Source: Clostridia bacterium | Lineage (GTDB): Bacteria; Bacillota; Peptococcia; DRI-13; UBA5745 | NCBI GenBank assembly: GCA_018436095.1 | Contig: JAHDMJ010000002.1 | Span: forward strand, 1-58,743 | Direction: 5' to 3' | Length of the DNA: 58,743 nucleotides | In this document: piece by piece, positions 49,166-57,063 of the stretch | Layout of the letters: every line of letters starts with the position of its first letter | How positions within the stretch are numbered: position 1 is the stretch's first letter | Notes under the pieces: generated by a model | Told to the model about the DNA's origin: nothing | What the model saw: only the letters and a program-made list of their open reading frames with translations | The model's database searches: none | Made by a program: the position numbers and the translations under genes

Positions 49166-50695
49166 GTGATAAAATATTATAGGCGGATTTTCCATAAAAT
49201 TTCAAATAGTTTATCTTTAAATATGGACTTTAAGAATAGCGATGAGTTTATAAAGAAGTACACCATCATCAGCCTGCAGCGGGCAAAATTATTTAAATGG
49301 GTGACATTTTTTGTATGCTTCTTTAGCTTTTTTCTGGATCTGATTTTAAGTAAGGACGGTACCATTGACCTGCTTTACCGGCAAGTCCTTATATTCGTGC
49401 ACCTTATAGGCCTGGTATTGTCTCTGGTTTATGTCATTCTTTACCGTGTTCTTGAAAAATCACAAAAATACCGATTTTCCTCGATTACCAAAGCGGTCGT
49501 TATCTCTGATGTTTTTTTGACATTGCTGGCCGGCGCCATTTTATCTATAAACAGTCAGAGATTTACAGGCAATATTGATGCTTACATAATGGTGGTTTTT
49601 GTGGTTGCCATGGTCGCCCCTATGTATCCTAAATGGGTATTGGGCGTTTATGCTATTATTCATACCTTTTTTCTGACAGCCCTTTCTTTTTACTACCAGA
49701 ACAATACGGTTTTTATTAAACAGGCAAATGCTACATCTATTGTGTTAGTGGCATTGGTGGTATTTATGATGTTTTATAAATATCATATTAAACACTTTTT
49801 GAATGAAGAGAGGCTTAAAGAAGATAAAGGAACCTTTCTTAAATTATTTGAAATAAATCCGTTCCCGCTGATCATATGCAATTTTCAGGATGGTAAAATC
49901 CGTTATGCAAATCGCCGGGCGCTATTGTTTTATGATATAAAAAAAGAGCAATTAGCTGACCTTAACCATAAAGATATTTATAAGAATGAGTCTGATGTAA
50001 ATATAATAGGTGAGCTCTTGAAAACAAATAAGGCGGTAAATAATTATATAGTAGAACAAAAAACCTTCTCGGGAGCGGTTAAGCGTCTGATCGTAAATTA
50101 TGAGCTCATCGATTATTTCGGCGAGCAATCAATTTTAATGGGGGTTGCGGACATTGCGGAAATCAAGAGAATAGAGCAGGAATTGACTATGCATGCCAAT
50201 GTCGATTGTCTGACCAGTGTTTTTAACAGAAGATCAGGGATGGAGCTTGTAAAAAAGAAGTATGAGAGAGCTAAGCAAGAGAAATCGGGCTTTACTCTTT
50301 GTTTTATTGATATAGATAATTTAAAAACAGTAAACGACAAATTCGGGCATTTGGAAGGAGATTCGTTTATTATTGAGGTTTGTAAAGTAATAAAGGAAGA
50401 GATCAGGTCTAAAGGCTTTATTTTCCGCTATGGCGGCGATGAATTCATGATATTGTTCGACAGTGATGAGGAAGCTGAGATTAACAGCGTTTGCCGCAGA
50501 ATTGCCCAGCGTTTTGAGGCTTTGAATAAAAGTAATTTTAAGCCTTATTTGATAAACGCAAGCATAGGCACATTTTCTTATAAACCGGAGATGGATTTGA
50601 GCCTGGAGCAAATTATTGAAATAGTAGATAGGGATATGTATCACAACAAGCGGAAAAAACAGGCAAAAGAAAGCGCAATTAAAGTATTCAGATGA
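49166..50695 (+). CDS. Membrane-bound PAS-GGDEF diguanylate cyclase
   Basis: A 509-residue signalling protein. About six hydrophobic helices span residues 45-215. A PAS-like domain follows (about 225-335, FLKLFEINPFPLIICNFQDGKIRYANRRAL), then a GGDEF domain (about 345-505) with VDCLTSVFNRR, DIDNLKTVNDKFGH and the intact active-site RYGGDEF. It should make cyclic di-GMP from GTP at the membrane in response to a ligand sensed by the N-terminal part. The product-inhibition I-site (RxxD) is not seen; the corresponding residues read RSKG. The start is taken as GTG 49166, with a weak ribosome site. It ends 8 bp inside the convergent chromate transporter gene. Confidence 0.9.
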   Translation: MIKYYRRIFHKISNSLSLNMDFKNSDEFIKKYTIISLQRAKLFKWVTFFVCFFSFFLDLILSKDGTIDLLYRQVLIFVHLIGLVLSLVYVILYRVLEKSQKYRFSSITKAVVISDVFLTLLAGAILSINSQRFTGNIDAYIMVVFVVAMVAPMYPKWVLGVYAIIHTFFLTALSFYYQNNTVFIKQANATSIVLVALVVFMMFYKYHIKHFLNEERLKEDKGTFLKLFEINPFPLIICNFQDGKIRYANRRALLFYDIKKEQLADLNHKDIYKNESDVNIIGELLKTNKAVNNYIVEQKTFSGAVKRLIVNYELIDYFGEQSILMGVADIAEIKRIEQELTMHANVDCLTSVFNRRSGMELVKKKYERAKQEKSGFTLCFIDIDNLKTVNDKFGHLEGDSFIIEVCKVIKEEIRSKGFIFRYGGDEFMILFDSDEEAEINSVCRRIAQRFEALNKSNFKPYLINASIGTFSYKPEMDLSLEQIIEIVDRDMYHNKRKKQAKESAIKVFR

Positions 50696-51242
50696 AATAA
50701 CATAACCAGCCAATGGCGCCGGCTAGTAAGGTTAGCCCAATAGGACTAATATTGCAGCGAATATGCAGGATAAAGGCAGCAATCAATATTGCCAGGGACA
50801 GAAAATCAAAATGTGCGTTTTGCCAATCAAAAAGATTGGCCATGTCGAATGCAGTTGACAGCATAATCGATATGGCTACTGCAAAAATAAGCCCCACCGA
50901 AGCAGCTTTGACACTGGTTAAGGCTGCTTTTAAATATGCATTATTGTTGATCTTTTCTTCATATTGCATGAAAGCCGGTACAAAGACCAGGGAGGGAATA
51001 CTGACGGCAAAGGTTGAAGCCAGCGCCCCCAAAAAACCGCCATAAACCTGTCCCACATACGTTGCGGAGTTAATGGCAATAGGTCCGGGTATCAAGACGT
51101 CTAAAGCGTTCAAATCAGCAAATTGGCTGACTGTCATACCAAATTTGGAGGCTTCTTCAAAAATTAAGGACAGCATCGCATAACCGCCGCCAAATCCTAA
51201 AAAGCCTATTTTTAAAAAGGTAGAAAATATTTGCAATATCAT
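50688..51242 (-). CDS. Chromate transporter family, half-size subunit (second half)
   Basis: A 184-residue membrane protein of the CHR family in its short form, one domain of about six helices. KIGFLGFGGGYAMLSLI near the N terminus and DLNALDVLIPGPIAINSATYVGQ are family signatures (FGGG and PGP motifs). Two short CHR proteins act together in place of one long ChrA. The substrate may be chromate, but natural anions or other roles are possible. It overlaps the upstream half by four bases and the convergent GGDEF gene by eight. Confidence 0.85.
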   Translation of the reverse strand: MILQIFSTFLKIGFLGFGGGYAMLSLIFEEASKFGMTVSQFADLNALDVLIPGPIAINSATYVGQVYGGFLGALASTFAVSIPSLVFVPAFMQYEEKINNNAYLKAALTSVKAASVGLIFAVAISIMLSTAFDMANLFDWQNAHFDFLSLAILIAAFILHIRCNISPIGLTLLAGAIGWLCYFI

Positions 51243-51778
51243 TTTTTATCCTTTCCGCTATAAATCAGCACTCCGACAAGTGCGGATAAGACGATCAAAA
51301 CCGGCGCCCCGACAAAATTAAGCAAGGTGAAAATAAAACAAATAAGCGCAATAATGATGTTTGCCTTAGCTTTTAAATTGTATCTGGCGATAGTGTAGGC
51401 CGCCGCAAATAAAAAAGAGGCTGAAGTAGCCCGAATCGCAACTAATGCACTCAGCATCGGCCCTTCCTGAGGCAGCATCTGATAAAGCAATGTGGCCGCC
51501 GACATGAGGACATATGCCGGCAAGACCGCTCCGGCGCCGGCAAAAAACATGCCGCTGGCGCCGTTTATTTTCTTTCCCACAAAACAAGCATTGGTAAGAG
51601 CGATAACCCCCGGGAATGTTTGCGATAAAGCCGCATATTCGTATAGGCTTTCTTTATCAATCAAGCTGCGTTTTTCACACAATTCCCTTTCAATAACGGG
51701 CAGCATGGCCATACCGCCGGAGAAGGTGAATGCGCCTGCCAATAAATAGACCTTAAGCAAGATCAAATTTTTTTTCAT
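51239..51778 (-). CDS. Chromate transporter family, half-size subunit (first half)
   Basis: A 179-residue short CHR-family protein, partner of the next gene. Motifs are LLAGAFTFSGGMAMLPVIERE and YAALSQTFPGVIALTNACFVGKKING. The two halves resemble the inverted N- and C-terminal domains of long ChrA. It is the first gene of the pair and lies divergent from a LysR gene, across a 105-bp region with a palindrome at 51855. Confidence 0.85.
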   Translation of the reverse strand: MKKNLILLKVYLLAGAFTFSGGMAMLPVIERELCEKRSLIDKESLYEYAALSQTFPGVIALTNACFVGKKINGASGMFFAGAGAVLPAYVLMSAATLLYQMLPQEGPMLSALVAIRATSASFLFAAAYTIARYNLKAKANIIIALICFIFTLLNFVGAPVLIVLSALVGVLIYSGKDKK

Positions 51779-51854
51779 AGCAACCTCCCAAAAACACCGA
51801 ATATGATTATATCAGCTTTCTCTCTTGAATAAAAATATATATATGGTACTATAA

Positions 51855-51874
51855 CCATAACTATAAAGTTATGG
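51855..51874. promoter_or_regulatory. Palindromic operator between the chromate transporter and lysR genes
   Basis: CCATAACT-ATAA-AGTTATGG is a perfect 8-bp inverted repeat directly upstream of the LysR start codon. A second AT-rich half-like ACTATAAC lies next to it. It probably binds the adjacent LysR regulator and controls the divergent genes. Confidence 0.55.
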
Positions 51875-51883
51875 GGTGGTAGT

Positions 51884-52804
51884 GTGAATATACGTCAATT
51901 AGAAATCTTTTTGGCAGTATGTGAAAGCATATCAATAACAGAAGCGGCCAGGCAACTCCACTTATCCCAGCCTGCAATTTCAAAAACCATCAGAGAGCTG
52001 GAAACAGATATTGGCCTTTTATTCTTTGATAGAATTAACGGGAAGCTGTATTTAAACGAAGAAGGCAAAGCCTTCCGGGTCAAGGCCGACCAGTTGCTGA
52101 AAGACTTTAAATCCTTGGAGGGTTTCAGCAAGCATAGCGGCAGAGAAGTTCCTTTGCGAATAGGAACAAGCCTGACCATAGCAATGAATTCGTTACCATA
52201 TGCGGTAAGCCAATTTAAAACTAAGTATCCCGAAACTCCCTTGAAGATTTATTCGGAAAATGTGCAGCAGATTCAAAGAAGACTGCTAAGCGGTGAAATC
52301 GATATTGCTTTTATAGAAGGCTTTGAGTCAAATCAAGGTTTTGAGGCAGAATTGCTTTCGGAGTATTCGCTTTTTTTAGTGTGTGCTGCTTCTATTGAAC
52401 AGGCACTAATAGGCGGCGACAAAATAAAACGCCAGGATTTGCTTAGGCTGCCATTTTTATTAAGAGAAAAGGGAAGTACCCTGCGGGATTGCTTTGATGC
52501 ATTAATGCATAAGCTTAAGTTAGACATAGCGCCCGTACTGGAAAGCATCAATACGGAAGTGCTGATTAGAGCCGCCAAAGCAGGCATGGGCATAACTGTA
52601 TTGCCGGAGCCTATGGCAAAAAGCTATTTAAGCGAAAAGGTTTTTCAACGTCTCCGTATTGAGAATTATAGTATGTCTACCGTTAATTACGCTGTAACAT
52701 TAAAAGGCAAGGTTAAGAACAAAAGACACAAGGATATCATCGAATATTTTAAACAGGGAGAGATGCAGCAAGGGGACCTGTATTCAGCCGCCGCACAAAT
52801 TTGA
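51884..52804 (+). CDS. LysR-family transcriptional regulator (chr-linked)
   Basis: A 306-residue LysR-type regulator. The winged helix is IRQLEIFLAVCESISITEAARQLHLSQPAISKTIRELETDIGLLFFDR, followed by an effector-binding domain from about residue 88 (PLRIGTSLTIAMNSLP). The start is GTG 51884. It is divergent from the split chromate transporter, the usual arrangement for a LysR regulator and its target. After its stop comes more than 1.1 kb without genes. Confidence 0.92.
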   Translation: MNIRQLEIFLAVCESISITEAARQLHLSQPAISKTIRELETDIGLLFFDRINGKLYLNEEGKAFRVKADQLLKDFKSLEGFSKHSGREVPLRIGTSLTIAMNSLPYAVSQFKTKYPETPLKIYSENVQQIQRRLLSGEIDIAFIEGFESNQGFEAELLSEYSLFLVCAASIEQALIGGDKIKRQDLLRLPFLLREKGSTLRDCFDALMHKLKLDIAPVLESINTEVLIRAAKAGMGITVLPEPMAKSYLSEKVFQRLRIENYSMSTVNYAVTLKGKVKNKRHKDIIEYFKQGEMQQGDLYSAAAQI

Positions 52805-52875
52805 GCAGTAGGAAGGGGTGTACAGTGGCGACAGGTCAGTATCGCCGATCTGCCAGTAGCCAGTGAAATGTGACC

Positions 52876-53066
52876 TGAGTTCCCGCAAAATTAAATCATA
52901 CATCGAGAAAAGCAGCCAATGACCAGATTTGTCTTCCAAGCTTGACTCGGAATTCGCTTTTGTCCGGTCTGCAGGTTTTGCCCCCTCTGCAGGTTTTGCC
53001 CTCTGCTGGTGCGGACATTTTCTTGGACTGGCTCAAGGGCCAGTTGAGCAAAAATGCAAGTTTGTA
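52876..53066 (-). repeat. Repeat module B, right copy (inverted)
   Basis: On the minus strand this repeats 321-478, from the motif TACAAACTTGCATTTTTGC to TTTTGCGGGAACTCA. It differs by small insertions, one being a duplicated GGCAAAACCTGCAG unit. The open frames across it are not considered genes. Confidence 0.8.
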
Positions 53067-53237
53067 GACACCCCTTAGAGTTATGGCGGCTCAAAAAACA
53101 GGTGGAAAGGTATGACTCGACTATATATAGTGCCCTGGCAGAAACGAGTTCACTACCAAACTGCAAAAAATGCTTAAGCTTTCTAACATTTCCTCTGATT
53201 AGGGTCTCTAGACGTAGACAAACTTGCAATTTTGCAC
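53045..53237. repeat. Inverted motif pair of the palindromic family
   Basis: TGAGCAAAAATGCAAGTTTG (from 53045) and ACAAACTTGCAATTTTGCAC (53218-53237) are inverted relative to each other, enclosing about 150 bp without a gene. The motif is a variant of those at 39949 and 321. Confidence 0.55.
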
Positions 53238-53467
53238 CGAGAGGGACCTATAATAAGCCAACCACCCCCTGCCGGTGGCTGCCGGTGGGGAGTTATGCGG
53301 CCATCTCTTTACCGATTAGGCTAATTAAGCATAAATACTCTTATGATCCCTAATTAAATTATTCTCCAAACAAAAAAGCCACTCAATGAGTGGAAATGTC
53401 ACTTAGTTAAGAAAAAGTGGTGAATCCATGGGAACGTAAATTCGGATTGGATTGGGTTGTGCCCGGC

Positions 53468-53690
53468 CGCACAAAAAACGAAGTTGTGTTGCAGCGAACA
53501 TCAAATTAAGACTAAAAGCAGAGGCTAACTGCACAAAAAACGAAGTTGTGTTGCACTATTTCCTTCAAATTTGGCTCAGATTACGAAAAACTACCCTCTA
53601 ATCCGTCACACAACTTCGATTTTTGTGCATCTGGAAGCAAAAAACGGTCAAATCCGCTGCCTGCCGGAACACAACCTCGATTTTTGTGCA
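53468..53690 (-). repeat. Palindromic interspersed element A, copy 3 (inverted)
   Basis: Element A in opposite orientation. Motif copies lie at 53468, 53530, 53608 and 53669, and the connecting sequence (for example TTTTTCGTAATCTGAGCCAA on the minus strand) matches copy 1. The terminal GAGGC...AAAAAGTCG ends of copies 1 and 2 are missing here, so it is truncated on both sides. Confidence 0.8.
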
Positions 53691-53722
53691 GTTAGCATTT
53701 GAAAATCAAAAGTGTGGTCAAA

Positions 53723-53765
53723 TAAAAACCAAAGCCCCGCCAGACTATATCTGACGGGGTTTTCT
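53723..53765. terminator. Bidirectional hairpin terminator, formerly of the tRNA gene
   Basis: CCCCGCCAG (53735-53743) pairs with CTGACGGGG (53751-53759) with one wobble. On the minus strand it is followed by TTTGGTTTTT, as the terminator downstream of the tRNA 3' end at 53770. On the plus strand TTTTCTT follows. Confidence 0.75.
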
Positions 53766-53769
53766 TAAG

Positions 53770-53793
53770 AGGTGCGAGTCGGATTTGAACCGC
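53770..53793 (-). other. tRNA 3'-end fragment, attachment site (att) of the integrated element
   Basis: On the minus strand GCGGTTCAAATCCGACTCGC is the T-loop and 3' T-stem of a tRNA, followed by the acceptor strand ending ACCT. The 5' T-stem does not pair (TGCGG against CCGAC), and the upstream sequence (TTATAAAAT) is not tRNA-like, so only the 3' end is present. A terminator follows on the minus strand. This is the typical remnant left when an element integrates into a tRNA gene. Confidence 0.7.
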
Positions 53794-53968
53794 ATTTTAT
53801 AAATTTTGCTTGAATAATACTGTTTATGACTTGGCTGGCTAGTGCGGTTTTGATGTTGCCTTGTTCATCCTGCAATACATAAAAATACGCCCTTAAAATC
53901 AAAAGTGTGGTCAAAAGTGTGGTCAGGTAATGTTAGTCGGTGGTGTACGATAAAATGCACAGTTAAAA

Positions 53969-55042
53969 TCACGCGCTTAAAATATCCTTGAAAATCTGTT
54001 CGATTTTGTTTGCGGTAGCCTCACGCTCCCCCTTGACTTCGTGGCCATAGGTGCCATAGGAATCCATGGCCTTGGAATGACCAATGAGGGGTTTCAGCCA
54101 GCTCTCAGGCAACTCTTTTACAATAGAGACAAAGGTGTGCCGAATCTCATATAGTGTCACATATGGGATATTATTGTGGGCGCAATACCTTTGCCAATAA
54201 CGCAGTAGTCCCTTGGGGTGTCCATCATAAAATGCCTGCTCGTTAAATGGCGTCAGCTTCTTTTGGGCGTCCCATTCAGCGATTGCGCTGGGCGTCAGCT
54301 GAAACATTCTAATAGCGTTAGCGTTCTTGCCTTCGGTCACATCGCCTTTTTCGTTAATTGATCGTCTTATGTATAGTTTTGTTCCCTTCCGGTCTGCTCG
54401 TTTAAGCCCGTATATTTCTCCTGGCCGCAGCCCAGTCAGGACGGCAAACCGGTATAGGTGTATATATGGATCGGTAACGACTTTACCCTTAAACACGGTT
54501 TCGTCGGATGTAAACAAGGTAACCAGGTCTTCGGGCTGTAATATTTTCCTTTCGCCGACTCTGGCATCTTTGCGAATTTTCACCTCATCGGGATAATAGG
54601 TTGTTACTTTTTTTCTTCGGGCAAATCGAATAAAGCTAAAAGCTGTTGCCCTTATATTAGAGATCGTCTTTTTTGATAGCCCAGCAACATAGGCATTATC
54701 CAAAATGGTTTGTAAATCATCATCATTTACTTTAATGATTTTCTTATTGCCAATAACCGGGAGTATCCACTTATTGCCGTAGCTTTCTTCCTTCCTGGCC
54801 GAATCTTCACGGATAATTTCCTTTAGATTTTTGATGTAGCTTTTAAATAAATCCCGGCTTTTAATATTCCCATCGGCGATATCGTCATCTAACCAAGCGT
54901 CGGCTTTAGCGTTAGCCTCACGCTGGCCGTTGCGGCCCGAGACAGAGGAGTAAAAGGATTTTCTTTCCCCGTCTTTCTGCACGTTGATCCTCCAGCGATT
55001 CTGACTTTCTACCCACGCCGCCGTATTTGTCCGCTTGCCCAT
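53969..55042 (-). CDS. int: Site-specific integrase, tyrosine recombinase family
   Basis: A 357-residue phage/ICE-type tyrosine recombinase. An N-terminal arm-binding-like region (1-60, VESQNRWRINVQKDGERKSFYS) is followed by a SAM-like core-binding domain (about 75-165) and the catalytic domain. Visible residues: the first Arg in LTGLRPGEIYGLK, YEIRHTF for box II (the usual His two before the second Arg pair is Tyr-Glu), LIGHSKAMDS, and the nucleophile in YGTYGH. ATG 55042 is preferred; a start at 55117 lacks a ribosome site. It lies 175 bp from the tRNA fragment and reads toward it, as integrases do at their att site. Confidence 0.92.
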   Translation of the reverse strand: MGKRTNTAAWVESQNRWRINVQKDGERKSFYSSVSGRNGQREANAKADAWLDDDIADGNIKSRDLFKSYIKNLKEIIREDSARKEESYGNKWILPVIGNKKIIKVNDDDLQTILDNAYVAGLSKKTISNIRATAFSFIRFARRKKVTTYYPDEVKIRKDARVGERKILQPEDLVTLFTSDETVFKGKVVTDPYIHLYRFAVLTGLRPGEIYGLKRADRKGTKLYIRRSINEKGDVTEGKNANAIRMFQLTPSAIAEWDAQKKLTPFNEQAFYDGHPKGLLRYWQRYCAHNNIPYVTLYEIRHTFVSIVKELPESWLKPLIGHSKAMDSYGTYGHEVKGEREATANKIEQIFKDILSA

Positions 55043-55190
55043 AATAAATACCCGCCTTTCGATTTCGTTATAGCGGGGACAGACCAGGCATGATATAATT
55101 GTTTTGCGACGGATCATGTGGGCCTGGCCCCTGTGATTCTGCCCCTTTTCGGTATTTGCGGTACCGGGAGGGGCTTTTTATTTTACTTTG

Positions 55191-56261
55191 TCAGAATGGG
55201 GTGACCTCTAGTTCCTCCATTTCTAGTAATCCCTGTTGAGTGGCACTTTTCTCTTTTAAAAGCTCCTCTTTTTCCTTATGCCAGGGTTTAAGGAGCCCCT
55301 TGTCAAGGAACGTTGTGCTTGAGCCGCACATAATGCAATAACGAGCATTTCCTTCAGCCATGCTGCCACACGAACTATCAAAAGGGTGCAAGTTGGTACA
55401 TCTATTAATTACTGGAGAACCACATATTTTACAAAATTCTGCATCAGAAGATATTTCTTGGTTATCACAACAAAGACATTTTTTTACCCGACCGTCTTTA
55501 CCAATTTCGATAGATGGATAAATCAAAGTATCTTCCCCCTTATATTTTGAGAGTTTTGCTGAACAAATAGGGCAACGAATGGCTTGGTTATTAATTGTTT
55601 TATATTTACATCTCGAACAATACTTAGCTAACTCATCATCAACAAAGTCTTGAAATAGCACTAGGATTCTTTTTTCTGCCGATGAATAAAATTTTGTAGA
55701 TGAGAACCATTTTAGATAATCTTTTGCTCTAATCAAAGAGGCTTTTTGTGATATCCCGCAGTATCTAGAAATATCTAACGCAGATGCTATGTTTAAGGCT
55801 TTTAGGACTGGATGCGGGACTAAAAGATAAGATGCAAACAAGTCAGCTTCTTCTTCAAGAAGAATATACTCCTGCTCAGGAAGTCCTTCCCTAAACAATC
55901 TCAACTTATCGGAACGCTTGTGATGTTCAAGCAATATATGGCCTAATTCATGGGCTATGTTCCAACGGTATCGACCAGAACGCAATAGGGCAAAATCCAC
56001 ATCATTGTAATAAATTATATATTTTCCGCCATCTTTGTTGTAAAAATCTACACATGAGTCCCTGGATTCCGCAAACTCAATCATTTCCTTGAGGGTCAGG
56101 TTGCGTCTCTGCATTTGCATGCTATAAGGAACCAAGCGTATATTTGAGAATGATGCCACAATATTCTTGATATCAACAGGCAGAGAGTGGCATGGAAATT
56201 TATTTAAACAGGTGAAGGCGACTGCCTTAATTGCAGTTCTACGATATTTATTTCTGATCAT
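55191..56261 (-). CDS. ImmA/IrrE-family metallopeptidase with C-terminal zinc-ribbon repeats
   Basis: A phage-encoded zinc peptidase (about 356 residues). HELGH, with the third ligand region EEEADLFASYLL some 30 residues later, identifies the ImmA/IrrE family, whose members cleave the neighbouring repressor to induce the element. Unusually, the last 150 residues carry several CxxC pairs (CSRC, CPIC, CLCC, CKIC, CIMC), forming two or three zinc ribbons as in bacterial zinc-ribbon proteins. The family is often only 120-250 residues, so this is an extended form. ATG 56261 follows GAGGA; a TTG at 56279 is an alternative. It overlaps the repressor gene, consistent with a repressor-antirepressor pair. 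Confidence 0.87.
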   Translation of the reverse strand: MIRNKYRRTAIKAVAFTCLNKFPCHSLPVDIKNIVASFSNIRLVPYSMQMQRRNLTLKEMIEFAESRDSCVDFYNKDGGKYIIYYNDVDFALLRSGRYRWNIAHELGHILLEHHKRSDKLRLFREGLPEQEYILLEEEADLFASYLLVPHPVLKALNIASALDISRYCGISQKASLIRAKDYLKWFSSTKFYSSAEKRILVLFQDFVDDELAKYCSRCKYKTINNQAIRCPICSAKLSKYKGEDTLIYPSIEIGKDGRVKKCLCCDNQEISSDAEFCKICGSPVINRCTNLHPFDSSCGSMAEGNARYCIMCGSSTTFLDKGLLKPWHKEKEELLKEKSATQQGLLEMEELEVTPF

Positions 56262-56604
56262 TTCCGAAATAATCCTCAAAACTAGCTTCTAATATGCGCA
56301 TCATTTTTGCTTTATCTTCGTTTGACATAGCTTCCCTCGCACGATGAATTCTGCGAATATCTTCATCATTATTAGGAAAATCATTCTCTGCTTCAGCAGA
56401 AGTGCCATCTTCCCCCAAAAGAAAGTTTAATGCGACTCCTAATTTTTGGGCGTATTCGTTTGCTATTGTAATTTTTGGCGTGCGCTGACTTGTTTCATAT
56501 CTACTAATCACTTGCTTTGATGTGCCGAGAAAATCTGCCATCTCTTGTTGAGACATTCCCTTGTTGAGTCTGATTTGTTTAATCCTATCGCCGAAGCTGT
56601 GCAA
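56248..56604 (-). CDS. Phage repressor, XRE/cI-like helix-turn-helix protein
   Basis: A 118-residue regulator. The N-terminal domain is a classic XRE helix-turn-helix (IKQIRLNKGMSQQEMADFLGTSKQVISRYETSQRTP). The C-terminal half is acidic and lacks the Ser-Lys peptidase of LexA/cI proteins, fitting a repressor inactivated by the downstream ImmA-like peptidase. The start is TTG 56604, with AGGAGG 9 bases upstream. It is divergent from the Cro-like gene across a 185-bp operator region holding repeated TCACCAA. Confidence 0.9.
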   Translation of the reverse strand: MHSFGDRIKQIRLNKGMSQQEMADFLGTSKQVISRYETSQRTPKITIANEYAQKLGVALNFLLGEDGTSAEAENDFPNNDEDIRRIHRAREAMSNEDKAKMMRILEASFEDYFGNDQK

Positions 56605-56662
56605 TTTCCTCTGCCTCCTATCAAATCAAGTAATATTACTAAGTTTAATATAAAGCATCTTG

Positions 56663-56758
56663 TCACCAAAGTAAAGACAAAAAATTTTATTATGAAAAAA
56701 TAATCACCAAACGATTGACAATGAAAATACTTGTTGTTATACTTGTTTTAGTCACCAA
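56663..56758. promoter_or_regulatory. Lysis-lysogeny control region with TCACCAA repeats
   Basis: TCACCAA occurs at 56663, 56704 and 56752, all in one orientation. A consensus promoter (TTGACA at 56715-56720, 17-bp spacer, TATACT at 56738-56743) reads toward the Cro-like gene; the second and third repeats flank it. A fourth copy lies at 56999, inside the end of the Cro-like gene. They are the likely binding sites of repressor and Cro. Confidence 0.6.
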
Positions 56759-56789
56759 CTGGGCAACGAAGGAAAGGGGGTGGGCACAA

Positions 56790-57044
56790 GTGGCTACCAA
56801 GGTTAGAGAGTTTCGTAGTTTGATTTTCAAGCATTATGACACAGAATCCCAGTTTGCGGAAAAGCTAAACTGGCCAAGACAAAGGCTTAATAAGATAACC
56901 AACGGGCAGAAGATTCCCGATATCCAGGAACTTGACGAATTATCAAGAGGCCTTGATGTGTCTGTTGGCACTTTGGCAAATATTTTTTTAAATCAAACGT
57001 CACCAAATGGGCTACAAAACAAAAATAATCAAGACCAAAAATGA
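56790..57044 (+). CDS. Cro-like XRE helix-turn-helix regulator
   Basis: An 84-residue protein with a compact helix-turn-helix (REFRSLIFKHYDTESQFAEKLNWPRQRLNKITNGQKIPDIQELDELSRGL). The GTG 56790 start is preferred because GGAAAGGGGG lies upstream; a longer frame from 56715 would cross the promoter. As first gene of the rightward operon, opposite the repressor, it occupies the Cro position. Confidence 0.8.
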   Translation: MATKVREFRSLIFKHYDTESQFAEKLNWPRQRLNKITNGQKIPDIQELDELSRGLDVSVGTLANIFLNQTSPNGLQNKNNQDQK

Positions 57045-57063
57045 GCGTAAGAAAGGAGACTTT

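Larger units (their letters stand above)
53702..53925 (+). repeat. Direct repeats flanking the attachment site
   Basis: AAAATCAAAAGTGTGGTCAAA occurs at 53702-53722 and again at 53895-53915 (21 bases, identical), and the second copy continues directly into another AAAGTGTGGTCA (53914-53925). They lie on both sides of the tRNA fragment and near the integrase gene. They could be arm-type integrase binding sites. Confidence 0.5.

Noticed and set aside
52891-53229. A 112-codon minus-strand frame in the gap after the second LysR gene
   Set aside because: It is composed of repeat module B and family motifs, the same sequence that gives a short frame at 216-482; no independent coding evidence.
53770-53793. 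A functional tRNA gene
   Set aside because: Only the T-loop and 3' acceptor strand are present; the 5' half and matching T-stem are missing.
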